This document shows positions 7,123 through 14,478 of a stretch of 21,567 bases of DNA, in pieces (the stretch's first letter is position 1; every line of letters starts with the position of its first letter). The stretch is from Ruminococcus sp. CAG:488 (GTDB taxonomy: Bacteria; Bacillota; Clostridia; Oscillospirales; Acutalibacteraceae). The DNA lies in contig HF999647.1 of assembly GCA_000434055.1 (NCBI GenBank), positions 201,275 through 222,841 on the forward strand, read 5' to 3'. The position numbers and the translations under genes are program-made. The notes beneath the pieces were generated by a model. The model ran no database searches. It was not told the origin of the DNA and saw only the letters and a list, made by a program, of their open reading frames with translations.

Positions 7123-9551
7123 CAGTCAAGTTCTGTCAGTAACATTTCTCTGATTTCTCCGCCGTCAAACGGAACAAAAATTGTCTTGATTTCCTGCGGC
7201 TTAAAATCGAGGGTAATTTTTCTGCCGATGAACTTCAAATCAAGCGTTGCCGTGCAGGCTTGGCCGCCCGTCTCAATCGCACGGAGAACATATCCGTTAT
7301 TGTCCTCGGCGACCTTTATTGCCTGAACGATTACATTGTCGATGCCAATGCTCATTCCGCTGTAGGTCGGCGGAAGCGTGCCCTTGTGGTGCGTCTCCTG
7401 ATAAAGCTTCAGCGGCATGTTGAGCACCTCTGCCTCACGGACTAGCTCGGAATAATTTCCGCTGTCGCAGCTCATGAATTCGTATGTAAATTCAAGCTCG
7501 TCGCTGTCAAGCATTTCCATGTTTTCGTCACGGGTTGCCTGACCGTAATGGTCAAGATATGCACACGCTCTGGCGGCAATCATTCTCAGCTCGTTGCCTA
7601 TAGCGCAGAAGCTGTAACGTCCGTTATTGATGAGCGCAAAGCCGTCCGTGTCGTTTTCGAGCGATACCCAGCCCTGTGAAGGCTCTTCCTCGCCGTTGGG
7701 CTTTTTCTTGATGAATCCAAACGGCATGGAATAAACAGCCGTCGGGTCGCTTATCGCAACAGGGAAGGCGAGCTTGAGGATTTTGTATTCCTCCTTGAAT
7801 GAGGTCTTGCATCTGACCTCGATCTTGTCGCTGTCCTTGTAGAGCGTGTAATATTGGATGAGCACGGAGTTATTATAATACGATTTAACTCTCAGTGTTG
7901 CACGGAGAGTGCCTGTCTCCTCAACTGTGAACTCCGCATTGCCGAAGCTGCCGACGTCCTTGTTAAAGTCGAAAACAAGATGACCCCAGGTGTCGCTGTC
8001 TCGGTCTTCGCAGATAATTGTGCTCAGCGGCTTTTCGCAGAATTCTTTATTTTTCTTCTTGTTGAAATAAGAAATTATGCGTCCGTCGCTGTCAAACTCA
8101 AGGCGAACAACGCTGTTTTCAATGAACTTTTCGCCGATTGCAAATTGATTTTCCCTCTCCTGCGGAACGTAATTCTGCTTGTCTCTGAAAATAAAATAGG
8201 TTGAGTAGCCGTAGGCGGGAATTTCAACGTTAAAGAGACATCTGTTGCGGCTTTGGCCGTCGGTATAGGGCGCTCTTATCATCTGAAATTCAACGTCGTT
8301 GTCATTCTCATCGACAACTCCCGTCGCCCAATGCTCGCCGAAGCTTGCATAGCCCTTAACGGGGAACGAGTGGGGATTGAAAACGACCATCGGGGAGCCC
8401 TCGCCGCTTCGAGTCCAAAGCCGTCCTCTGATTTCGGAAAGCTCGGAGTCAAAAAACTTGGTTGTATTTATTCTCCATGAAATTCGCTCCGCCGCAAAAG
8501 TGCCGATCTCCATTGCCGCTTCTTTTGCATAGCCGAAGCCTGCGTAAGCATCATCGTAGGCAGGTTTGATTGAACAGCCGGCAAGAATATCATGGAACTG
8601 ATTGAACATCACACGCTCCCATGCCTTCTCAATCTCGGCGCTCTTGGTTGCCGATTTTGTAAGAACAGAGGCGAGAACGTCAATTTTTTCTGCATAAATA
8701 AGCTCATTTTCCGCCTCACGGTTGAGCTTTTTAATTTTTGAATTTGCACTGTAGCAGCCGCTTGCATGATGCTGAAGATCCTCGTTGACGGTCGGGATAT
8801 CGTCGGTCTCGTTTTCACGGACATAATCAAAAAATTCGTCAACACCGGAATAAACGGAATTGCCCTTTTCGATGAGCTTTTCCGCTTGCTTTAAATGCTC
8901 TTTTGCAGGACCGCCGCCGTGATTTCCGATACCATAGAAAAGCATTTGAGAGTGATCTTGATTTTCATATCTTGCAACTCGCTCGTCATGGAGGTCATCG
9001 CCGTAGCCATCAAGAATATGAAAAGCCGTAACGGAGCTTCCGTCGGGACCGTTCCAATAGTGAAGCGAGCTTTCGGGAAGATCCTTCTTTTCCGCATCAC
9101 GGCTCGGACGGAGATAAACATAGTTTTTCATTCCCGCTTTTCTGAGAAGCTGAGGCAGCATGCCATTGTGACCGAACGAGTCAACATTGTAGCCCGACTC
9201 GGTTATTGCGCCGAAATTCTCCTTGAAAAATCTCTGTGAATAGAGAAAATGCCTCGCAAAGGACTCGCCGCAGGGAATGTTGCAATCGGGCTGAACCCAC
9301 ATTCCGCCCGCATATTTCCAGCGACCCTCTTTAATTCTCTGCTTGATTTCTTCAAACATCTCAGGCTCGCTGAGTTTTATCCATTTATAGTATGAGGCAC
9401 AGGCAGACGTGAAAACGTAATTCGGGTATTCTATCATTCTGTCGAGTGCGGAGCGAAAGGTCGATTTAACAACCGAGAGGCCCTCGGGTACGCACCACTG
9501 CCACACGGGATCAATGTGAGCGTTTCCGATTAAAAAATATTTCTTGTTCAT
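7122..9551 (-). CDS. Glycoside hydrolase family 38 alpha-mannosidase
   Basis: The 809-residue protein is a retaining alpha-mannosidase of GH38 type, a zinc-dependent family. The N-terminal catalytic domain has the metal and catalytic signatures AHIDPVWQW (11-19; His12, Asp14), GGMWVQPDCN (82-91) and GYNVDSFGHNG (120-130), in which Asp124 aligns with the nucleophile/zinc ligand. NQFHDILAGCS supplies the distal metal-binding histidine. The rest is the usual helical bundle and beta-sandwich region. No signal peptide is present, so the enzyme acts in the cytoplasm on imported or internal mannosides. The exact linkage preference cannot be read from sequence. ATG 9551 follows AGGAGG. The start overlaps the stop of the upstream ACT-domain gene (ATGA), so the two are translationally coupled within a four-gene operon. 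Confidence 0.93.
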   Translation of the reverse strand: MNKKYFLIGNAHIDPVWQWCVPEGLSVVKSTFRSALDRMIEYPNYVFTSACASYYKWIKLSEPEMFEEIKQRIKEGRWKYAGGMWVQPDCNIPCGESFARHFLYSQRFFKENFGAITESGYNVDSFGHNGMLPQLLRKAGMKNYVYLRPSRDAEKKDLPESSLHYWNGPDGSSVTAFHILDGYGDDLHDERVARYENQDHSQMLFYGIGNHGGGPAKEHLKQAEKLIEKGNSVYSGVDEFFDYVRENETDDIPTVNEDLQHHASGCYSANSKIKKLNREAENELIYAEKIDVLASVLTKSATKSAEIEKAWERVMFNQFHDILAGCSIKPAYDDAYAGFGYAKEAAMEIGTFAAERISWRINTTKFFDSELSEIRGRLWTRSGEGSPMVVFNPHSFPVKGYASFGEHWATGVVDENDNDVEFQMIRAPYTDGQSRNRCLFNVEIPAYGYSTYFIFRDKQNYVPQERENQFAIGEKFIENSVVRLEFDSDGRIISYFNKKKNKEFCEKPLSTIICEDRDSDTWGHLVFDFNKDVGSFGNAEFTVEETGTLRATLRVKSYYNNSVLIQYYTLYKDSDKIEVRCKTSFKEEYKILKLAFPVAISDPTAVYSMPFGFIKKKPNGEEEPSQGWVSLENDTDGFALINNGRYSFCAIGNELRMIAARACAYLDHYGQATRDENMEMLDSDELEFTYEFMSCDSGNYSELVREAEVLNMPLKLYQETHHKGTLPPTYSGMSIGIDNVIVQAIKVAEDNNGYVLRAIETGGQACTATLDLKFIGRKITLDFKPQEIKTIFVPFDGGEIREMLLTELD

Positions 9552-9949
9552 TCGGCTCCTCCTTTACGGATTATTTTATAATTCGCCTCGGCAAGTGTTT
9601 CAACTGCCTTGTCGAGGTCAGTTTCTTTGACAAAAATGTAATCTGTGTTGTAGGTCGAAACGGCGGCAATTCCTATCTTTGCTTCGGCAAGCAGACCGAG
9701 AATTCTTGAAAGAATTCCGATGAGCGAAAAATCGAGCACTCCCTGAATTTTTAAAGCCCGCCAGCCGTCAATGCGCTCTGTGAAATTATCGGGAACATTT
9801 TCCGTAAGACAGATCAGCGAAATTTCTTCGTCGGTTGCCGAGATAAAATTGAATTTTTTCGACGGGTCAACCTCGCTGAAATCGGTAACCTTACAAACGG
9901 AAAAGGAGCCGTCAATTACTTTGATTTCCGTATAGACAACTCCTTTCAT
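9548..9949 (-). CDS. ACT-domain protein (COG3603-like)
   Basis: This 133-residue protein resembles the small two-ACT-domain proteins of the COG3603 type: an N-terminal half with IDGSFSVCKVTDF (12-24) and a C-terminal ACT fold (about 65-131) with VLDFSLIGILSRI and IAAVSTYNTDYIFV. ACT domains usually bind amino acids and act as sensors, but this family has no settled role. It lies 15 bases after the ABC permease and overlaps GH38 by four bases. The start is uncertain: the ATG at 9949 has no ribosome binding site in front, while a good AAAGGAG lies within codons 2-4 with no ATG, GTG or TTG in frame behind it. Relatives often begin near the IKVIDG segment, so the true start may be a non-standard codon or rely on coupling with the permease. 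Confidence 0.8.
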   Translation of the reverse strand: MKGVVYTEIKVIDGSFSVCKVTDFSEVDPSKKFNFISATDEEISLICLTENVPDNFTERIDGWRALKIQGVLDFSLIGILSRILGLLAEAKIGIAAVSTYNTDYIFVKETDLDKAVETLAEANYKIIRKGGAE

Positions 9950-9964
9950 ATTGTTTAGTTTTGC

Positions 9965-11554
9965 TTAAAGCTCGGCGAAAATTTTCGCACCCTTTTTCTT
10001 GAGCCAAGTGTCAAGCGCAAGGCATAAAAGACCGGTAAACGCGGCTACCCCCAAGAGATAAAGCTCGCCTGAAATTCGTGCACTTAAAGGATGATAAGCA
10101 ACTGCGAAAACTATTGTATAGATCCAGCCTCCAAACATGGAAACAAAAACGCTCATGCTCTGCTTAATGGGTGTTATTTCATTTGTCCAGTTAAGGTTTG
10201 GATATTTAAGGTTGAGCACAAGTCCGAACATTGAGAAAAAGAGGATAAAAACCGCAGGCACGGCAATCACCATTAAAGCGCCGAGGAGCGTCGGCTTGAG
10301 GGCAATAATTGTACAAGCGCTGCAAGCAAATGCAGGTATACCTGTGAGAAGAAGGTGCATACTTCTTTTTGCTTTAATTGCCTGCCATGAGGTTATCGGC
10401 AATGACTGTGCAATCCAAATGTTTTTTCCTTCGAGCGAAACCGACGGAGCGGACATATCGTTCATCGAAGCGATCAGACAAATAAGCGCCGCAGAAGCAA
10501 CGCAGATATAGTTTTCGCTTCCGAACATCCCTGATATGATGTCGGCAAGCCAATGACCCTTTATCAGCACGAAAGCACCTGCACCGATAAGAATCAGAAT
10601 ACCGAGGCCGCAGTTAAGGATATAATTCGGGCTTGAGAAAAACCTCTGAAGCTCCTTGCCGAGCATAGCCGAATCAACACTCTTTGCTTTAACTCTTTTT
10701 TCAATATATTTTTTCTTTGAAACATTTTGCGACGTTGTTGCGATTTTTATAAAGCTGTGTGCAATTATATAATAGGTAAGCGCACACAAAGCACCGACAA
10801 TAACAAGCACGGTAAACGCGGAAAGAAGGTCACCGGAACCGACTTTTCCGAAAATATAAAGCGGATATGCCGAGCCTTTTATTTTGGTTCCGTATGCGTC
10901 CGCATTGGAAATAATTCTGCGGATGATCTCATTTGCCTTAAAATAAAAAACATAATAAATCGCGAGAAATGCGAGCGAAACAAGCACTGTTATAATGCTC
11001 TTGTTTTTAAGCTTGCTGTTGATTTTTGCAACGACCCAGCCGAGTGCACAGGCAAGAATCATAACTATCAACGATATTATTATAACAAACAGAATCGAGC
11101 CAATCAGCGCTTTTACGCTGAAAACATGGCAGAGATAAACAATAATCGCGGGGATAATAACGAGGGCGGAATAGAGCGTGCCCATGATATAAACTCCGAG
11201 GAGACGGGAGGCCATTATGTAACCTATGGGAATCGGCATTGAAAGCAGCATGTCATTGTCCTTAGCAAGATAAAGGCCCGAGTATGTATTGAACACGCTT
11301 CCGAACGCACCCATCGCAACGGCGATAATTCCCATAAAGCAGAAGAACATCCAGTCATAGCCTTTGTCGACAACGGGGAGCAGGCTGCTTGCGAAAAATG
11401 AAAACAGTGCACCGAACAAAATACAGATAAAAGCAAAATATCCAACTATCATCATTATGCTTGAGGTTTTTGAACGCCCTTTGTTTTTCTTTTTGTCAAC
11501 AAAAAAGTTCTGAAACATTTCAAGCAACTGTTTTTTGAGAAGTTGTTTCAGCAT
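9965..11554 (-). CDS. ABC-2-type exporter permease
   Basis: The 529-residue integral membrane protein has about twelve hydrophobic segments in two similar halves, separated by a charged loop (about 275-300, with SKKKYIEKRVKAKS). The charged N-terminus (1-30) is typical of permeases placed on the cytoplasmic side. It shares one base with the end of the upstream ATPase gene (TAATG), so the two clearly form one transporter of the two-gene exporter type. The substrate is unknown: the linked ACT protein and alpha-mannosidase do not define it, and bacitracin-type or sodium exporters are possible alternatives. There is no substrate-binding protein, which argues against an importer. Confidence 0.85.
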   Translation of the reverse strand: MLKQLLKKQLLEMFQNFFVDKKKNKGRSKTSSIMMIVGYFAFICILFGALFSFFASSLLPVVDKGYDWMFFCFMGIIAVAMGAFGSVFNTYSGLYLAKDNDMLLSMPIPIGYIMASRLLGVYIMGTLYSALVIIPAIIVYLCHVFSVKALIGSILFVIIISLIVMILACALGWVVAKINSKLKNKSIITVLVSLAFLAIYYVFYFKANEIIRRIISNADAYGTKIKGSAYPLYIFGKVGSGDLLSAFTVLVIVGALCALTYYIIAHSFIKIATTSQNVSKKKYIEKRVKAKSVDSAMLGKELQRFFSSPNYILNCGLGILILIGAGAFVLIKGHWLADIISGMFGSENYICVASAALICLIASMNDMSAPSVSLEGKNIWIAQSLPITSWQAIKAKRSMHLLLTGIPAFACSACTIIALKPTLLGALMVIAVPAVFILFFSMFGLVLNLKYPNLNWTNEITPIKQSMSVFVSMFGGWIYTIVFAVAYHPLSARISGELYLLGVAAFTGLLCLALDTWLKKKGAKIFAEL

Positions 11555-12261
11555 TATTCTTCCTCCAGTTCAAGGAATACCGCTTCAAGGCTGTCGTCGC
11601 CCTTGACTTCTTCCATTGTGCCCGAGCGGACAAGCTTGCCCTCTTTTATAATGGCGATTTTATCGCAGAGCTTTTCCGCAACCTCGAGAACATGAGTTGA
11701 AAAGAAAATGGCTCCGCCGTTGTCGCAAATCTCACGCATCATCCCTTTGAGAAGGTGTGCAGCTTTAGGGTCGAGACCGACGAAAGGTTCATCCATTATA
11801 ATAAGCTTTGGACTGTGGATCCAGGCGGAAATGATTGCAAGCTTTTGTTTCATTCCGTGAGAATACGTTGAGATCGGCTGAGCAAGGTCAGAGGACAGCT
11901 CAAATATCTCGGCATATTTTCTGATTTTTTCCTGCCTGTCGGCGGCAGAAATGCCGAAAATGTCGGCAACAAAATTGAGATACTTAATTCCTGTCATAAA
12001 CTCGTAAATATCGGGATTATCGGGAATGTATGCAATTTCTTTTTTGCATTTGAGCGGATCTGCGGTTATGGATGTTCCGTCAATATAAATTTCGCCGTTA
12101 TCAAATTGAAGAATACCGACGACGGATTTAAGCGTTGTTGTTTTACCGGCGCCGTTGTGACCGATAAAGCCGTATATTTCGCCCGGCGCAATGTGCAGAG
12201 ACAAATCGTCAACCGCCTTGAAATCGCCGTATTTTTTTGTAAGATGTTCGATTTTTAACAT
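11554..12261 (-). CDS. ABC transporter ATP-binding protein
   Basis: The 235-residue ATPase drives the permease encoded downstream. Walker A is GHNGAGKTT (34-42), the Q-loop region is YIPDNPDIYEFMT, the signature is YSHGMKQK (133-140) in place of the canonical LSGGQ, Walker B plus catalytic Glu is LIIMDEP (152-158), and the H-loop is STHVLE. The pattern IPDNPxxYE with YSxGMKQK is that of exporter ATPases of the CcmA/YtrB/BcrA kind. ATG 12261 follows a GAGGAAAG site. It is the first gene of the four-gene operon read from the promoter at 12322-12294. Confidence 0.95.
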   Translation of the reverse strand: MLKIEHLTKKYGDFKAVDDLSLHIAPGEIYGFIGHNGAGKTTTLKSVVGILQFDNGEIYIDGTSITADPLKCKKEIAYIPDNPDIYEFMTGIKYLNFVADIFGISAADRQEKIRKYAEIFELSSDLAQPISTYSHGMKQKLAIISAWIHSPKLIIMDEPFVGLDPKAAHLLKGMMREICDNGGAIFFSTHVLEVAEKLCDKIAIIKEGKLVRSGTMEEVKGDDSLEAVFLELEEE

Positions 12262-12293
12262 GAGCTTTCCTCTTTTCTTTTTCTCTTAATCTG

Positions 12294-12322
12294 AGTATAT
12301 ATTATGAAAAATTTTTTGTCAA
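12294..12322 (-). promoter_or_regulatory. Sigma-A promoter of the ABC-ACT-GH38 operon
   Basis: On the minus strand, TTGACA (12322-12317), a 17-base spacer and TATACT (12299-12294) form a near-consensus promoter about 33 bases before the ATPase start. No other promoter of similar quality was seen in front of the later genes of this operon. Confidence 0.85.
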
Positions 12323-12530
12323 TAAGAGAAAACTGTAAAAGAAAATATTTTGCTTTTTTAGTATTCTCCGTCATGGCAGTAGCGTTCAAGAGCCTTACGG
12401 TAAATTTTGAGCCAAGTGTCCGCTCACATATGCCTCGCGAGAAGTCTGCAAGCATCATTACGGTTTCACCGACTGCGGCGATTCCAATAAACAACGAAAA
12501 ACAGAAATTTTTGCAATACATAATTTGATT
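12323..12530. other. Intergenic stretch with an unassigned, more GC-rich core
   Basis: The core at about 12363-12490 has a base composition closer to coding DNA than its AT-rich edges. Two overlapping short frames cross it, 74 codons plus (12304-12528) and 88 codons minus (12521-12255); neither has a ribosome binding site, and the minus one runs into the ABC operon. A third minus frame ends in a plausible protein tail (YRKALERYCHDGEY) but has two internal TGA stops. Short hairpins, such as CGGT-GAA-ACCG and GAGC...GCTC, are present. It could be a gene remnant or a small RNA; I cannot decide. Confidence 0.3.
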
Positions 12531-12857
12531 TTATAAAACTTGCTTCTTTTTCTTCGGCTTCGGGAGGGGAACAATTTCGCCGAGGAGCGGAACGACCTTT
12601 TCCAAAAGCCCGTCGTTTTCAATGTCAAGAATATAACTTTCTTTTGCGCCGTCATACGGAAATCCGCACGCCGAGCCGTTCATTATTTCGGAAAGCTCGG
12701 GAAATTTTTTGACAAAAACGGTGTTGTCACAAACTGTAAAAATCGGTCTGTCATTGAGATAGACCATGTATTCACCGAACATTTTTCTTGTACGAATCGC
12801 TCCGAATTTATCAACTCTTTCCGCAACAAATTCAATATAATCGGTCGATGTTGCCAT
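12531..12857 (-). CDS. TfoX N-terminal-domain protein
   Basis: The 108-residue protein matches the TfoX N-terminal domain: YIEFVAERVDKFGAIRTRKM (6-25), MFGEYMVYLNDRPIF (25-39), with the typical phrases FVKKFPE and ESYILDIE. TfoX/Sxy proteins regulate competence in proteobacteria, but the single-domain forms common in Firmicutes have no proven role. The tail (about 97-108) is rich in lysine (KPKKKK). ATG 12857 is chosen because AAAGGAGG lies 7 bases before it; the frame is open further upstream to 12983, but that extension has no ribosome binding site. It stands alone between the ABC operon and the secreted-protein gene. Confidence 0.85.
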   Translation of the reverse strand: MATSTDYIEFVAERVDKFGAIRTRKMFGEYMVYLNDRPIFTVCDNTVFVKKFPELSEIMNGSACGFPYDGAKESYILDIENDGLLEKVVPLLGEIVPLPKPKKKKQVL

Positions 12858-12961
12858 TGTAATTCCTCCTTTTAAAACTGATTGTATTGGGGTGATTTGC
12901 ACTTGTATCTTTCCTTTTTCCCGATAGAACCGGAGTTTATTTACACGCATAAATGCACTAA

Positions 12962-12992
12962 GAAAAAGGTTGCCGTAAAACACGACAACCTT
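12962..12992 (-). terminator. Rho-independent terminator after the secreted-protein gene
   Basis: On the minus strand AAGGTTGTCG (12992-12983) pairs with CGGCAACCTT (12975-12966) with one U-G pair and a 7-base loop, followed by TTTTTCT. It starts 16 bases after the stop of the minus gene at 13008. Confidence 0.85.
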
Positions 12993-13007
12993 GTATGCTT
13001 ATTGATT

Positions 13008-13655
13008 TTATTTAACCGTAGGATCGGCAGGAATAAGGTAAGCCCTTTTGCCCCAGCCGACCTGCTTGAATATCTGATCCGGCTTTGGGTTGTAAAGATA
13101 GAAGCCACCCTCATGCTGGGGGTACATAAGAATACACAGTCTTGCAAGAATCGGGAAAATAAGATACGGCAGGAACTGACCGAGAACGGAATCCCAAATC
13201 ATAAACGGAGCAAAACTGCAATTGAGAAGGAAGCCCCAAACGCCGTGGCGTGTGATTTGAACACTCATTGTTTCAAGCTGCTTTTGAGTGAGGTTTTTCT
13301 TGAGACAAACGAAGTCTTTAACCTTGTACGGGTTGTTGTAGCGGTAGCCTTCAATGTTGTAGTAAAGGCCTCTGCCACCCTTGATGGAAAGTCCGTATGT
13401 GCCGATCGAAACGCCCTGTCCTTTTGGAAGAGTATAAAGACCTACGGTGATTTCATGGTTTGTAAGATTGACAAAGTAAAGCCAAGTATGGCCGATTATG
13501 TACGGCGGCTGCATTTCCTGACATACGTAAACCGTTGCGACATATTCTTTTTCATCTGTTGCCTTTGCATCCTCGGCGGAAACAACAAAAGCAAAGCTGC
13601 AAAACAGGGTTACAATAACCATGACTACAGCAATAATTTTTTTAGTTGTCCTCAT
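13008..13655 (-). CDS. Secreted protein, possible permuted papain-like (NlpC/P60-like) hydrolase
   Basis: The 215-residue protein begins with a clear Sec signal peptide: charged MRTTKK, hydrophobic 7-24, and a likely cleavage after Ala27 (VVSA-ED). The mature part has GHTWLYFVN (55-63), KGQGVSIGTYG (78-88) and FLLNCSFAPFMIWD (142-155). A histidine in a GHTW-like strand before an NCSxFA-type cysteine helix (His56, Cys146) is the order seen in circularly permuted NlpC/P60-like hydrolases, which act on peptide or ester bonds in the envelope. That assignment is an inference from motif order. A hydrophobic stretch (158-176) could be a buried helix or a membrane contact. The gene has its own promoter and terminator. 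A GGAGATG-type site precedes ATG 13655. Confidence 0.75.
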   Translation of the reverse strand: MRTTKKIIAVVMVIVTLFCSFAFVVSAEDAKATDEKEYVATVYVCQEMQPPYIIGHTWLYFVNLTNHEITVGLYTLPKGQGVSIGTYGLSIKGGRGLYYNIEGYRYNNPYKVKDFVCLKKNLTQKQLETMSVQITRHGVWGFLLNCSFAPFMIWDSVLGQFLPYLIFPILARLCILMYPQHEGGFYLYNPKPDQIFKQVGWGKRAYLIPADPTVK

Positions 13656-13685
13656 TTTACCATCTCCTCATAAAATATCGTTGAA

Positions 13686-13714
13686 AGTATAACACTTTAA
13701 TTGGAATATGTCAA
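13686..13714 (-). promoter_or_regulatory. Sigma-A promoter of the secreted-protein gene
   Basis: On the minus strand TTGACA (13714-13709), a 17-base spacer and TATACT (13691-13686) give a strong promoter about 31 bases before the start codon. The design is the same as that of the ABC operon promoter. Confidence 0.85.
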
Positions 13715-13730
13715 ATAAAAAAATATAATT

Positions 13731-13747
13731 GTATGCCGACAGCATAC
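13731..13747. repeat. Inverted repeat between divergent genes
   Basis: GTATGC (13731-13736) and GCATAC (13742-13747) form a perfect 6-bp dyad with a 5-base centre. It overlaps the place where a -35 box would lie for the plus-strand gene: a TATAAT sits at 13768-13773, but no good -35 hexamer is visible 16-18 bases before it. This suggests a regulator-dependent promoter; the role is inferred. Confidence 0.5.
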
Positions 13748-13800
13748 CACAACAACGGTAAAAGGAATATAATTATTAAAAAAGAGAGGGGACGTATAAT

Positions 13801-14436
13801 ATGGAAACTCAAAACAATTCAAATCAAACACAAAACGCTAACATGAAGCCCTGTGCTTCATGCGGAAACATGGTTTCAAAAAATGCAAAGGCATGTCCGA
13901 ACTGCGGGGCAAAAATCAAAAAACCGATATACAAAAGGGTTTGGTTTATCCTTTTGATTATAGTTGCGGTTATTGTTATTATTGCCGTTGCGGCATCGGG
14001 AGGGGAAGGCTCAGATAGCGGCAATCAGCCGACAAGCTCAAATTCCGGAGCAGTGGTTAACGATTCGGGAAATTCAAATCTCGGACAGAGCAAGGTGGAA
14101 ATCAAGAGTTGTAAATTAACAAAAGATTTTGAAGGAAATCCTGCTGCCGTTGTCACTTATTCTTATACAAACAACGGTAAAGAAGCGCAGGCTTTTGATT
14201 TTGCCTTTATTACACATGCTTATCAGAACGGAGTTGAAGCTGAGAAATGCTATGTGATTTCCGATGACGGAAATTATGACAGCAACAATAATCAGTCAAA
14301 GGAAATAAAGCCGGGAGTAACAATTGATGTTATGGTAGCATATAAGCTGAATGATACTACATCACCTGTTGAGGTTGAGGTTGGACAGTTCCTAAGCTTT
14401 GATAATACAAAAATCACAAAAACATTCAACTTTTAA
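13801..14436 (+). CDS. Zinc-ribbon membrane protein with an extracellular DUF5067-like domain
   Basis: The 211-residue protein has a cytoplasmic zinc ribbon, CASCGN (18-23) and CPNCGAK (32-38) giving a CxxC...CxxC pair, then one transmembrane segment (about 48-66), a Ser/Gly/Asn-rich linker (67-95), and an outside beta-rich domain (about 98-211) with YSYTNNGKEAQAF typical of DUF5067-like domains. Such proteins are common in Gram-positive gut bacteria and are thought to be membrane sensors or surface proteins; none is well characterised. GAGAGGGGA before ATG 13801 is the ribosome binding site. The gene faces a Hanks kinase and shares a bidirectional terminator with it. Confidence 0.8.
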   Translation: METQNNSNQTQNANMKPCASCGNMVSKNAKACPNCGAKIKKPIYKRVWFILLIIVAVIVIIAVAASGGEGSDSGNQPTSSNSGAVVNDSGNSNLGQSKVEIKSCKLTKDFEGNPAAVVTYSYTNNGKEAQAFDFAFITHAYQNGVEAEKCYVISDDGNYDSNNNQSKEIKPGVTIDVMVAYKLNDTTSPVEVEVGQFLSFDNTKITKTFNF

Positions 14437-14445
14437 TTAAATTAA

Positions 14446-14473
14446 AAACCGCTCACTTCATTGTGGGCGGTTT
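14446..14473. terminator. Bidirectional terminator between the zinc-ribbon and kinase genes
   Basis: AAACCGCTCAC (14446-14456) pairs with GTGGGCGGTTT (14463-14473) with one T-G pair and a 6-base loop. The minus strand continues into TTTTTAATTT, a good T-run for the kinase gene ending at 14479; the plus side has a shorter T-run. Confidence 0.85.
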
Positions 14474-14478
14474 ATAGA

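Noticed and set aside
12340..12480. Minus-strand frame with two TGA codons read as tryptophan or selenocysteine
   Set aside because: Other genes in the window end with TGA (thiN, GH38 and the flavoprotein gene), so TGA is a stop here, and no selenocysteine hairpin is evident.
12255..12528. Two overlapping short genes between the ABC operon and the TfoX-like gene
   Set aside because: Neither has a ribosome binding site, they lie opposite each other, and one runs across the ABC operon promoter and start; kept only as an unassigned stretch.
12858..12983. Longer TfoX-like protein starting at 12983
   Set aside because: The upstream part has no ribosome binding site, does not resemble the family, and contains the AAAGGAGG that serves ATG 12857.
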